Assembly (NCBI RefSeq): GCF_020520425.1
Contig: NC_079490.1
Span: forward strand, 7,812,001 to 7,876,000
Direction: 5' to 3'
DNA: 64,000 bases
From: Spinacia oleracea
Taxonomy: Eukaryota; Streptophyta; Magnoliopsida; Caryophyllales; Amaranthaceae
The notes beneath the pieces are model-generated. The model was given only the letters and a program-made list of their open reading frames with translations. It had not been told where the DNA came from and did not search any database. A program made the position numbers and the translations under genes. This document shows positions 9,547-23,000 of this stretch, piece by piece (the stretch's first letter is position 1; each line of letters begins with the position of its first letter).

Positions 9547-11260
9547 GAACTCAAGACTAGCAACATTATCCAATGTCGTTGTAATGAACTGATAATTAAT
9601 ATCATTATTATCATTATCACCCTCTTTATAATTAATCTCCTTATTATTATTATCATCTTGAAATCCGTGTTTGGCCTCAATGCAAATCTTCTTGTTAATT
9701 CCCTCCTCTGGGAATTGCAAACTTTTCCTTTTCATCACTACTTTTTTTGGCTCATTTTTCTTGTAAACATGGCAGAATGCAATAATGTCCTCCTGTAATT
9801 CACATTAACAATTTAATCCATTAATTATCACTCCGTATAATTTCATATTTTTGGCATTAATTAAAACTATAATAATATAATTAAAGCCCATAAGCCAAAC
9901 ATTAAACATAAACTAGCTAGCTAGACTTAATTAAGATATGATAGTGATAATTTTAAACATGAATGCATCCGAAAATATCATGTTTGATAGGGATTTAAGC
10001 AAAAAAACCTATTAGGGATTCATTAATTTATTGTCGAAAAAAACCTACGTGACATGTCGAGATTATACACTTATAACATCCATTATGTTATTACTCAAAC
10101 ACCAACACCAAATGAAAAACCGAACATAGAGATCAAATTAATGAATAAAAGAAACAAAACCAACATCAATAATGGTAATAAAAATTATAATCAGACGAAC
10201 AAAACAAGAAATAATTCAAGAAATACTACGATTCGGACATAAAGATCAACGAGCAAACACTACACGAATTTGTCTCTTTAACAATAATCTAATTACGACG
10301 GGTCAAAAATTTCGACGCAAAAGCGTTTGCGACGGGGCTAACTACCAAACAAAGACGGGAACAACCGTCGCAAATGTCTTTTACGACGGGTTAACGACGA
10401 GATTTTCCAATAACAACGGCCCCTTTTATAACGGGTTCGCGACAGGAAATCTCATCATTAATCAATTATTATTGGCCTTTAGCGACGGGATTTCCCGTCG
10501 TTAATGGTACAATTTCTTGTATTGAAAAAAAAAAGCTAAAGAAGAACAACAACGTACAACCAATTAAAACAAGAAGCTATAAACTAGCCGATCGATCATC
10601 TTTGATAATTAAGCAAAATTAACCTACGTATAATAGACTGAAACCAAACACCAAAAACAACAAGAACAATATATAATAATCAAATCAAGAAATAATTCAA
10701 GAAAATAAAGAAGAACAAATAAAACAACAACAAGAACAACATGCAAGTAACCAAATTAAGAAGTACGTACGTAGGTAAATATAGGAATTACTTACGTTGT
10801 TTATATCATATTTGTTGCAGTTTAGGGCTACGTCTTTAATATAATCTTTGTCAATTAAATACTCATGCATAATCCAAGAAATACTACAATCTTTGCATGG
10901 ATTATTTTCTGAATTTTGAAATTTAAACTGTCTTTTTGTCCCAACTCTTCTCTCCTTCCCTTCGATCTCCACTACGCAATTATCTGTTGTACTTTTACTC
11001 GTCCAACATCCTTTTCCGGCGATTTCTCTCTGCATCCTTTTACCGGTACCCTTACACTTCGTAAAAAAGTAGAATTCTTTCTGTTCTGAGTTTTCGAATA
11101 TGTCTTCGGGTGTCTTGTCTCCATAAAGATCGATCTCTGATATGATACCTTGGTAGTCAAGTAAGGATTCGAGGCCGAAAATTAACCTTTGGGGAAGAAA
11201 AGTTGTTAATATTTCTGGAAAAGTGGGTTCAAACACAAAACCTGGTGGAAGATTATGCAT
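9214..11260 (-). CDS. Divergent NAC-domain transcription factor, two exons
   Basis: Exon 1 is 11260-10796 (155 codons) and ends at AAC|GTAAGT. Exon 2 is 9792-9214, after TTACAG. Both junctions are phase 0, giving 347 residues. The N-terminus LPPGFVFEPTFPEIL matches NAC subdomain A, normally LPPGFRFHPTDEEL. EIDLYG, EFYFFTKC, SWIMHEYLI and the exon-2 start FCHVYKKN match the later subdomains B-E. Several usually conserved positions differ, including the Trp of the PWDLP block, so this is an outlying family member. NAC proteins are nuclear DNA-binding factors with a variable activation tail. Here the tail is Asn/Asp-rich with two poly-Asn runs encoded by GTT repeats on the plus strand. Target genes cannot be inferred. 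The 1003-bp intron holds a CACTA-like MITE. Confidence 0.82.
9268..9313. repeat. (GTT)n microsatellite encoding poly-Asn
   Basis: A nearly pure GTT run with one GTC interruption, inside NAC exon 2. On the minus strand it encodes the more C-terminal Asn run (about residues 315-330). Confidence 0.9.
9512..9547. repeat. (GTT)n microsatellite encoding poly-Asn
   Basis: A GTT run in NAC exon 2 encoding a run of about 11 Asn residues (near residues 237-249) after a Leu-Glu-Phe segment. It is probably length-polymorphic. Confidence 0.9.
10258..10524. mobile_element. CACTA-like MITE in NAC intron
   Basis: This 267-bp segment starts CACTAC and ends TTTCTTGTATTG, close to the reverse complement of the CACTACAAGAAA terminus of plant CACTA elements. 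AAA flanks both ends, a possible 3-bp target duplication although low-complexity. The interior is full of short GACGGG/CCCGTC motifs typical of small CACTA derivatives. No transposase is present. Confidence 0.65.
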
Positions 11261-12449
11261 TTTTGTTTGTTACTAGTAAGTCTTAATTACGTATACGTAG
11301 TAGTATGTGTTATATGATAGTAAGTTTTGGTTTAATTTGCAATGCCTAGATATTACATATATATAGAGTACAATCATATATGCCTCAAAATTTTAATAAG
11401 AGTCGGAGTTCTAGATCGAGTAATATTAGTGTCCTAATAGGCGTAGACTTTAGTATTGAATAGGATTAGGAGTCTAATTAACCTGTTGTACTATATATAT
11501 ATATATATATATATATGCGTTATTATTAATCAAGAATATATAATTTGAGTATGATATACAATATCTGTCATCAAGTACGTAATTTTATAATTTCTTTGAT
11601 GAAAATTGATTTTGATCTTGATAATTTGATTTTGTTGTTTTAACCTAAGGTATATTTATATATGTTAATGACTTGACTATGAAGAAATGTTATGGGATAA
11701 GATAATTAGATTTCTAATTAGTTTGTTACGATGTAATTGGTATTATGGTAATATTTTAAAGTATGATATAAAATTTGTAATAAGGATTATAATTCTAGAT
11801 GCAATTCGGGTTTGAATGTAGCTTTTTAGGAAGCGGTTGGATAGAGTTTTAACTAATTGGGTGGACGTACCGATCCATGTTTTAAAGGGTAGTCATTTTG
11901 ATTTGATAAAATAGATACATCTATCAGTTTGACTAACAGACTTCTCAATTCAAACTTTGACCACTAATATCTAAAACTAAATTTTACAAGTCCTGTTATA
12001 TTTTTAGAAAGTTCTTAAAACGTAGGGTCGTAAGGGTTGTACTGTACATCTTTATTTTTTTTCAGCTTTTGACAATTAATTAAAACCAGTTTTTTTTTGT
12101 TTGTTAAAACCATTTTGACGAAGTGTTTTAGTGTACGTTTTATATACATAGTTGTGAAATTGAAAAGTGGCTTATGGATGTATTGAGTCGATATTATACT
12201 TTTGTGGATGTTATAATTAATCATAACAGTTATAAATCGATAGGGTAGATAATTTTGGCTGACGCAAAAAATAAAAATAGGAGATTTCGAATTCATATCC
12301 TATAAAACATGAGAAATAAATTACGAAGCTCCTTTATCAATCAAAATTCACCGGAGTTTTAAATATCTCCAATTTCAAACGAACACGTTAATATATAAAA
12401 TAAGTTATTTCCCTATAAGCTTTTATTGTGTCAATAATTCAAAAGCCCA
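11261..12449. other. Intergenic between NAC and AAPT genes
   Basis: AT-rich sequence with a (TA)n microsatellite near 11492-11516. The left end is the NAC promoter and the right end reaches the AAPT 3' end. A 93-codon frame at 12015-12296 has no recognisable content. No transposon terminus was recognised. Confidence 0.5.
11354..11369 (-). promoter_or_regulatory. TATA-like element of NAC gene
   Basis: On the minus strand CTCTATATATATG lies about 100 nt upstream of the NAC ATG. The spacing suits a core promoter with a short leader. Confidence 0.5.
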
Positions 12450-12762
12450 CAACATCCTTGTAACAAAATTACAATGCTCAAAGATACAAAACTCTAAGTT
12501 TAAGCAGAGAGTACAAATAGTACATAATGAAACTTGATTTCTCCAACCCCCCACTTCTGTTTTTTTTGTTGATACGTCGATTTATGCAACTCCGCCCTTC
12601 CGTTGTTAATCGACCCTTCCGTTGTGAAACCTAATCAATATCGTAGAATTTAAGAGCGAAAAACATCTTCATTGACTTGCTGCAACTGAAGTCGAATTTC
12701 TGAGTCACAAAAGTTGATTCTATGGCAATACATTTCGAATAAGCAAATCTCCATAAATTAAC

Positions 12763-12874
12763 CTGCACGAACAAAGTAAAACGTAAACCATTGATCGAGA
12801 AGGAGGGCACTGTCAGTTAGAGGAGGCGCGACACAGAAGAAGGGTATAGAGTATGGGAAGGGAAAATGATGTAC
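12763..12874 (-). other. Probable 3'-UTR intron of AAPT
   Basis: Shortly after the stop codon the minus strand reads CTG|GTACATC, and 112 bp on GTTCGTGCAG|GTTAATT. It looks like an intron in the 3' untranslated region, inferred from consensus only. The UTR probably runs on to about 12450. Confidence 0.5.
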
Positions 12875-12892
12875 CAGTAACTTGAACATTCC

Positions 12893-15800
12893 TCATGCTT
12901 CTTTCCGAGTAATCCTGTAATTCATGAACACCGGAAAAAGTTAGGGCTGCTACTAGATTTAATACAGTTGGGGTATGCTTCAGTTGCAATAAAATGATAA
13001 AAATCAGAGCCTAAATAGAAGAGATCAGATTAATTCGAGCTTAAATAGAAGAAATCAGATTAATTCGGGTATAATGCAGTAATGCAATGGCAAATGCTAC
13101 CCGTAAAATGTTCCTATCCAACAAGGGTCAAGTTCCCTTCACGTGATATTGCGGTTATCAGGGATTGTGGAGCAAAATTGTAGCACTAATATACAAGAGA
13201 TGAATCCATTTTAAACGGAGACTAAAATAAGCAAGGGTACGGATAATAAAACTTCATTTGAATTTCCAGATGCAGTTGCTACTAGTAGAAAACTCCATGT
13301 AGTTTTTGTACTGATGAAATCAGTTGATCTCCATTGAAGTAGCTTAGAACAAACGCACAGTTTGGGCCTTAGCAACTATAAACTGAGCTGCTAAGGAAGA
13401 AGAGAGAGTATAATCTTTATTGATGGTTTGCTTACAGCTTAAGCAATTAGGGAAAAACTAACTAACTGCAATAATACAATAGATAAGCTTATATAGAAAA
13501 CTGTAATGCTGTCCTAACCAATCAGAGAACAGCATGAGCATAACAACCAATCAGAAAGCAGAAGAATAACAAACCACCTGCTGACTTGCCACGTCAGCTA
13601 AAATCAGTTACGGAAGAAATAATCAGGTGATAGATGATGCACACTAATGAGGTGGTACTGCATTGCATGGTACTGCATGGTATTAACCAACATGTACACA
13701 ATCCAAATTACGAAAAAAGTGGTTTTATGATATTTTTCAGTAGGAAATCACAAATGAGTTGCGTGTCACAAACCATGAGAAAACCATTCCTGCTCATTGG
13801 ACAAAGAAAGTGAATACAAATAAAACGCAACACACAATTCTACAAAGGCATACAGATAAAAAGAAGTCACCTGAAGCAGGAGATTCCCAACGCTGTCGTG
13901 ATTTCATGAATGACTGATGTTGCAAAGTGCATGTACACAAAAGCTGGGAAAGACAGGAAGATCCATCAGGAAAATCAAAGTAACACCAAAATGGACACCT
14001 TCCTCCAAATCTAGATACAAGAGTTTTTTCTAAATATTGCTCAGAAAATTAAAACATTTTGAATCGGTTTTGAATTTAATCCCATGATAAAGCAGGATCA
14101 GAGTGGGATAGCGTTCTTTTTAATATTCTGGCACAGAGTAGAACCGCTAATTAGAAAATCCTTTCACACTATTTAACGTTTTCCTTGCTTGGCGTTAAAA
14201 AGATAAGAGCCCTGTTTCATTACTGCAAATACGATTAGCAGTTCTATTAGTAAATCCCCCAACATAGTCATCAGTTTTCCTTGTAAACTTCTCATGCAGT
14301 TTGCACTTCTAATTTGGGCAGGAAAAGTACGCTACATGATTCCAAACCAAAATTAAGGGAAATAGTTGATCATTTTTTTTCAAATACAGGAGAACCAAAA
14401 ACAGCAATTTGAGTATTTCAGTCTTTATTTAGTTTAGAAGCATATTCATTCTACACGTGACACCAATAAACTAAAAGGAGATAAAGTAGCTATAGAATAG
14501 GTCACGTGTTTCTTACCAGTAAATGCACAATAACCGAGCAGCACCAATAGCTCATCGACTAATGGAACTCTGCGAACATGTTAAAAGATGAATATTGAAT
14601 TAGGTGGAGCAATGAATTTCTTGCTAGACATGAGAAAAATGGCAAAATCTTACCCGTCATTTAGCCTAGCAGTTAAAGCATTTGCAATGGCCAGTGGTAG
14701 ATACAAAAGACACTGAAGCAAAGTAATCAAAGAGTTAGTCAATGAAATGCAGAACAGAAATATCACTTGTTCTGAAACAAAAAGATAATCTTTTATTTGA
14801 TTTGTCCAAACTTCAAAGGCTCATATCGTGGTTGACTCTCTTATTTTAAGTAATGCAGTGGATGTAAACGAACGTGACAAACCAACTTAGTATTAATGTA
14901 GAAAGATAACTAAAGCTTGAAAAAGAACAAATCAAGGGAAATAACTAGCAAATTCACATGTTTTCATGAGATCCTGAAGATAATGTGCCAAAACTAGATC
15001 ATCAACCAGAATCGTACCATACACATGCTCGTTTTGAGACCCTTTGGCTCGTCGCACAAGTGAGACAAAATCATCCTTCCCTGCATGAACATACAATGAC
15101 ATCAACAATAGAAAAGTAGCGGTGAAATCGCGAAAGTGATACACAGTATAAACATAATCAAACTAGTAGAAGGTGTCAAAATGTCACCTAAAAAGAGAGT
15201 ACACAAACGTTTACTTACCACAAGGAAACCAAATGCAAGTCCTGTTCCCACTACAACTAGATGGGGATAGTTACCCATTATATCAGACGGAGACAAGTAA
15301 TCCCTGCAGGACGATTATTGTTATTTTATGAAGACAAGAAATCCAGTGCGTAAAGAAGGTTAAGGGCCGTGAACTATACCAAACAATGACTCCAACCAAG
15401 AGCACCGTGAATGGATAAAGCTGAAATTTATAAAGTAAAGAATGAGATTCCAGATAGTAACAGGGAAAAGAAAAAAACTAAAGGAATGCAACAAGGGAAA
15501 AAAATGATGTCATAATTACCATAGCTAATGCAAGAAATATGCTTCCTTTTCTCAATTTGACTACGTTGTAGACATTCTGTATGCTGCACAGAAAACATAC
15601 CAAGATGAGAACATTACAGGCAACAAGCAGTAAATGTCATGCTGAAGGTGCTGAGATTATTTCAGCACATCCACTGAAACGTTGCACTACAAGTCTACAA
15701 CCAACCACCCCTATTCCTAACGACAACTGTGTACTACCGTAAGCGTATGGAAGGAGATACCAAGGGACAGAACTAAATTGAATGTGTCCGTGAGTGAAAT

Positions 15801-18800
15801 AGTTCCCCATAGGCTAAACCTCAGGAAGAGCCTCATATCTTATCCCGATTCAGCATGCAAGTTAAGTTAAAGTTCAATGCTCTAATGCAAGGAGATGAAG
15901 TAAAAACATAAAATAAATACACATAGAAAAAGAATACCAACTTGAATGCAACAGTAGGTATCACACCAGAAGCTATCATTAGATACAACGCAGCTTGGTA
16001 TGTTGGGATGCCTGAATTAGAGACAAAAACAGGGAATCAGATTTGAGGGATGAATCCACTGAGAAAGAATGATACAAAAGAATAAATCATCCATTAACTA
16101 ACTAAGACATGCATATTTCCTATCTAGTATTATAAAACTAGTCCCGAAGTATACCAGTGTAACATTTACTTTGTATCAAAATCAATTTGTATGTTTCAGA
16201 CCGTTATCTTAGGGATAGGAAATTAGGTAACAGTGTAACAGTAATGACGGTCTACATATGTTTTAGTAGGGATTATGTCTATCCTTAACGTGCGAACCAG
16301 CAAATAAACACTCAGAAAAAGGATTCCTAGTTATTTCACCATAACCTCCATGCTCCAACAGGGAGGGGGGAGCAGTAGCTGATGAAGCAAACTAGGAGAG
16401 GGGGATTAGTCCTACAAACAAAAGGAATGAGGGATGGGAAAGAATGGGGATAGGGTGGGAAGAGGGACAAGAAAAAAGTTTTTTCCCTGTATTTTGAAAT
16501 ACTATTGGGTACTTTGAACTCTTAACATCATTCTCAGAAATAAAACCTTTTGAAGTAGCCATTCCATTAAAGTTTAGGGGGCGTTTGGTTGGGGGTAGTA
16601 ATCAAAGGGAATGAGAATGAGAGGATATCATTCCCTTTGTTGTTGTTTGTTATGTCTATTTTTTCATTCCCTTTACCCTATTTTATTATTGACTTTACCC
16701 CAAAACCTTCTACACTCATTCCCCACCCCCCCCACACTTTCCCATTCCTTTCCCCCTTCACTTACCCACCCCCCTCTCTCCCTCCTCTAACCTTCCACTG
16801 CTCATACGAAACCGCCCAGAACCCACCGCCGTCAACCGTCCACCGCCGCCATTGCAAAACCTTCCACCGCCACTTCGGATTCCTATTCCGGAATCTCCAA
16901 CACATACATCCATCGCCTCCTCTCTCTCTCTCTCTCTCCTCTAACCCTGATCTAAACTCCAACCACGCGACCACCAAGCGCCGGCCACCTTCTGGTTCAC
17001 CGACTATCCACGCCGACCATCCATGCCGACCATCGATCCACCTTCTGGAAGTGGCGGCGACGAGAGAAGGGGGAGAAGGAGTGAACATCGACATAGGGAG
17101 GGGGATCGGAGTGGCGGCGACGAGGGGAGGGGGAGAAGGAAAGGAAAACGACAGAGGGAGGGGAAGGGGCGGCGACGAGGGGAGGGGGAGAAGGAGTGGA
17201 CAGCGATAGAGGGAGGGGAGGGGCGGCGACGAGGGGAGGGGGAGAAGGAGTGGACAGCGATAGAGGGAGGGGGAGGGGCAGCGACGAGGGGAGGGGGAGA
17301 AGGAGTGGACATCGACAGAGGGAGGGAGAGCGACGGCGACAGAGGGGAGAGGGAGGAGGGGGCAAGGCGGCGTTAGAGGAGAAGGGGACGGAGGGGCGGT
17401 GATGACGGCTGTCGGTGGTCGGTGACAAAAGAGGGGCGAGAGAGAAGATGAATGAAGAATGAATAAATCCATCCCAAACAATTTTTTACATCAAAGGGAA
17501 TGATTTCCATTCCCCTTCTATCCCATTCTTGATTCCATTCCGTTTACCCCGTGCGAACCAAACGGCTCCTTAGAGTTCAAACCTAGATTAATATCATACA
17601 TGCAGAAAGTGTCAACAATTGCAATAAATTAGCAGAACTTGCCAGTTGCCACATCATGGAATAATTTGATAGTTGACACTTTGGAAGTACAATAGATAGT
17701 CTTATCAGTACAGCAATTTCGGTTCTTTAATACTTTATCTTGAAAAGAAGTTCTCAAGTACATGAACGCATCTTGATTATATCTAACACTGTCCATCCGT
17801 ATTAGACAAACTATGCTATAGGGAAAAACTGACGAACAAAAGACTTTTACAATTTGGTTTCACAAACACAAGCAGAAGACGGATTTTAAGAAAATAGATG
17901 TAAAACAGTAAAAGTAAAAAAAACCAGAGAAGCACTTCAGAAAACTAACAGCAAAACAATTACCCAAGTTTATAAAACAAGAAAACACAACCTTAACGTG
18001 TAAAGTGCATCTAGTCCATAAAAGCAACAATGTCTTTCGCCAATAACAAAACTTTTTTTTTTTTTTCAGTATCTTTCATTGGTTAGGACAAACTTAAGCA
18101 ACATACACTTACAGCTCCAATTAATGAATTTTCAATTTCCACATTACTACCACAAAGACTGTCCAGGACATTAAAAATAAAGAGTAACTGTTACGATGTC
18201 ATTTCAAAACTTTCAGGTCTTTTGAGAAGGTCAATTTTCCAAATTCAGCCAAAGCGCTGAACGAGACCAAAAAAAACTAATTTATTAAAACATTCGAACA
18301 ACTCTCACTCATTTTCAACTACAAGACTTTGGAAGATGTACTCTAGAGCTTTGCTACATTACCATTCAAAAACGGCACCCAGCTGAAGATGGGTATTGAC
18401 ATTCCGAACTGTTGAGCCCACCATTGAGCACCTAATAAGAAGCAAATTTAGAGATAATTACTGGCAGGCAGACAGATAACATAATTCGTTGAATGCCAAT
18501 TCCAAGTCATCAACATGATTTTTCTTACAATCATGATGAGTTAATCAACTAAGCAATACACGAATATCCAATGCATACAAATTAAATGAGTACTGCGGTA
18601 ATCCAAAACTGTAAGTGGCTTACCTACAAAAGCTGTGAAGAAGTGACACAAGTATATCAGCATGAGACCTTCTGTAGGTCCATTGACTACAGGAAGAATT
18701 AGAACATTGGTGAAGTAGCTGACATCACAAACAGAGAAAGGGGTCAGTCAAGTTGCAAACTAGAAGGAAATAAAAAAAATTCAGCAAAACAGATATCCAT

Positions 18801-19997
18801 ATCCCCATTCCGACTATGCAAAAAACTGTTGGCATCTGACAAGCAAAGTTGATGTACAACAAGAACAACAACACCCAATTTAAATTACAATTTCCTTCAA
18901 GACGATAACAACAATGTTAAAGATGGTGATGACTAACAATAACACCACCACGAGGTCCACGATCCGTAGATAACGAAAAATATTTACATAAGTATAGAAT
19001 ACTCATTAAAAAGGTACTAATTTAAGCCTAACAGAATAACACACAAAAGAAGACAGGCAGCAGGGGATACCAATAATAAGTACTCCGTATTAGTATTATG
19101 TATCTTTAGAATTCAATTTGAAGTTCATTTTAGTGTAAGTCCATTTCAACCTGAAAGTGGCAGTACCATGCTTGGCGCTTATGGGTCCTTAGTATCACCA
19201 CATGTCATTCTAGCAAGTAACAGAGTCCCATCAATTTTCATATTCATGCATCACATATTCTCTCTTGATGAGTCAATGCCAAAGGGATTTAGAATCATGA
19301 GTAAAGCCCCATCAACATTTCCCAAGAGTGCAATATTTTTAGCCACCGCATTCTCAAAACCTAAGCCTCCTTCAGCCTTCAGACAACACATAAGGTATTT
19401 TCTCACGACACCAGGTTTAGATGACAAAGACTCTCATCATTTTCTAAATCTTACTGGCAACTCACTGGTAATAGGGAGAGATAGTAGCCAAAGATAGTAG
19501 ACAATCATGATTGAATCAACGTTATCCCACAACCCACTAACCAGGTGACAAGCAGACCTACTTCCATTAATTAAAGTCTGCTTGAAATCAAATCACTGGT
19601 ACCGAGAAAGAGACTAAATATGGATTAGCTTAAAGAGGCAAACCTAGCAATTCAGAGGTCACCTCTCAACTTCGCACCCAACCATAACAGGATACTCCCA
19701 GAAGGATCAATACTAGTCCCTGCTAAACGTCACTAGAGAGGTTGGTGATCACCTCAGAAATCTATAATACAGTAAGGACCTTATTTTGAAATTTTCTATC
19801 CCAAATTCCCACCTCCCAATTTTTTTTAGTATCGCCCATGTATTGTAGCTGGGGAACCTGCACCTCAGCTCCTCCTACCTTAAGACTTTCAATCTCACCC
19901 ATGGACACTCCTGCAATGTTTATCCACTGATTAGCTTCTCCATAAACAAATCAATTAAACAACTTCCTCAAACCAGAATGCCCGTCTTCAGTTCCCG

Positions 19998-20028
<31 letters not shown>

Positions 20029-23000
20029 CTCCCCAGTATCCATGCTATTTAATAATAATGCGCAATCTTGGGGAGAGACATGTAGAGGATGGAACCAGCA
20101 ACATTTTAGTAAAGAAACCAGGCATAAAAAACCAAATGGACTGCATACAAAAACAAAAGAAAAACTAGAAATTCACCAGTAATTGGGGAAATAAATAAAA
20201 TACAACAAAGCATGCCAGGCTCGATACCGGATTTCGCCAATAAAATAACAAAAGGCAATAGTGTGTCTAGCAGTGGAAACTGGAAAGTCTATGAGTAAAA
20301 GATGTAAACAATGGGGTATCATAGTGAAATAGAGGAAGAAATACAAAACCATTGAACCATTTGAGTTAGTGACCTTGTCAAATCATATCTTTAACCATTA
20401 ACTTGAAAGGTCACTTATTCCAATGGGCTATCATAGTGAAATAGAGGAAGTAATACAAAACCATTGAACCAAAACAGAAGCAGGCATAACACAAACAAAG
20501 AAGCAGACATAACGCAAGCAAAGAGGCAGACGGATATAAGGGTTCCAAGTAGTCTTATGCTTCGTGGATCAAATTTCAGAGTGAAGCACTGCCCAATAAA
20601 AGAAATGTTTAACTAATGCCACAACTATTGTCACAGTTTTGTCATTAAACAAAAAAAAAAGTAGAAAACACCACAACTATGTACCCATAGGTTATCAGTC
20701 TATCACAAGTCACAACCACCTGAGTAGCTTCAAACTATAGACGTAACAAAATTTTGAGCACATACTTTTCCCATGTTGCACCATAAAATGGAATAGCTGC
20801 AATCACCCAAAACCAGAAAGTTGCCCTTCCACACATAGCTGTACTCCCAAAAGCAAGGGCTTCAAGCTGATATGGGGAAAATAAAAAAAATTAAGCACAT
20901 CTCTTTGAAGCACAAAATATGATTGAAATGGAACATACTTACTGCACAACCAAGAGCATCACACCCTGCAATGCATAATCAGAAACGCCCAAGGATACGT
21001 CAGATTAGTTTCAAACATTTGTAGAAAGCAAATGATGTCCTGATAACACAAGTAGGCCAAAAGCAAAGATGACTTGGAAACTAAGAAAGACATAGGATAA
21101 CAGGAATGGATCAGAAGATTAGAAGCTTACCATGATCAAAAAGCTCGCCCAATGGACTTGAGGAATTGGTACGTCTTGCTTGCTTCCCATCCACAGCATC
21201 GAAGGTCTGGAGTGATCAAAAGAGGGTAAGATAATCTAACAAATGTAAAGGCAGTACAATAAACATACCAAGCAAAAGACCATAATGCATTTCTACTACA
21301 CAACTGGATGCTGGGCATATAAATCTTCACTATAGGGTGAAACTTAAGCATGGACCAAGCTCACACATACTTGTTGCCAACCTGTGACTCAGGGACGTCT
21401 AAGAAACCAGACAATGCAAGCACCGGCTAAAAGCTAACTTCTCCCATACTTCATATAAAACAATGAAACAAAGTTACCTACGGATACTCCCACTGATAAA
21501 ACTAGGATAAATTAAGATCTATGCAATGCAACCCTAAAAAGTACAGAAGAGCCCAAATTTCATATTAATATGTTGAACAATTAGAAGTGCTTCACATTAT
21601 ACGGAGTAAGAAAATTATAGCACCTTCAAGGGTTTATCGGAATAAGAGATTCACAAACATTAATTCCTGGATAAAATTAATACATTTGTTTCCTGAAAGC
21701 CATCTAATGGCTGGGAATGTAAAGTTTTCCCCACATCAAACATGGGCGGGGGAGGGGGGGATAGGGATAAAAGAAAGTACACCCACTACCCAGAATAAGA
21801 AGTAACAACAAAATCAACAGAAGTTACACAAGTAAAATACAACAAAGAGGTAACTCAGGTAAGTTATTGTCCCGTTCATATGGGAAACAAACCTGGTATA
21901 AGAAGAGCAGTAATCCATGCATGAAATGAACCCATCTAGGTGGTGGTGAATCCAGACGAGGTGAATAGATCTGAAAATAAAACATATTTTAACATCTTTA
22001 TTAGAAAGAAAAAAAAAATCAGACCCTTCAAAAGCATGAACATTATCTATCAAAGACAATTTCAACCATCTCCAGGAATTATACAGCTATGTTTTTAGAC
22101 AGGTCATACTACACCAATATTTGTGAAACCAGATAGGTGCACATTTCTTAAATGAACTAAACATGGTACTATATCATATTAGAGACACACATTGTTGCTC
22201 TCACACACTTGCACAACTACAAGCAAAGTCGGTTAAACAAATGACTTCTACAACGAAAACCATAATAATAACGAAATTTTAATGTAAGTTAATGTAAGTA
22301 CTATCATAACAAATCAGAAATTCAACAAACTTTAACAAAATAAATTGAGCAAAATAATTTCTGTGTATAAGTTCAGTTCCGCTAAAATAAGATGCACACA
22401 AAAACTTCTTTCTCTTCTTTCACAAGTTAATATACATATCTAAGGCCCCTAAATGAGCTAGTTCAACTCAACACAAACACCAAACTGAAACCCTCGTGAT
22501 ATGAAAGTAAATGCTACAAAATTATGAGTGATCAGGGCACTCTATAAGTACGCTAGTGTGACGCATCAACTGTTGAAAGATACTCCAAGAAACAGGTTAC
22601 AAAAATGTCAAGCTTGCAAGTACAAACTTGAAGCAAAGTGAAAATATCTTTACTTACAAATCCAAGCAGTGCAGAAGTCACTAAGAACATGAAACCTATG
22701 AGTGTTATCTGCACCAAAACAATAGTTAGCCTCGCTGATATTTTGCAATCAATCCAGTTAATATAGCAATTTTAGAAAAAGCAAAAAGTGATAATTACCA
22801 CATTCGGACTGAAGAAGCATCCAGAAATCGCAAATATGCACAAAGGAAGAGAGACAGTTAGCAATTTTCCAGTACAGTAAAGATGTTCAAAGAGTGATAA
22901 TGCAAATAATATCAAACTAACATACATAGAAATGCAAACACAAACCTACACAGAAATGCAAGAAAATTCCCAATAAAAAAAATATAGGTATCAGGAAAAA

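Noticed and set aside
12015..12296. 93-codon minus-strand frame
   Set aside because: AT-rich codons, no domain, no promoter context.
16589..17481. Long open frames on both strands (up to 239 codons)
   Set aside because: They arise from the CT/GA-rich minisatellite and Pro/Ser/Arg-rich low complexity inside a MITE, with several overlapping frames open at once.
19168..19497. 109-codon plus-strand frame in AAPT intron 7
   Set aside because: No recognisable domain, no neighbouring exon signals and antisense to the gene. It could be a decayed element fragment, but I cannot support it.
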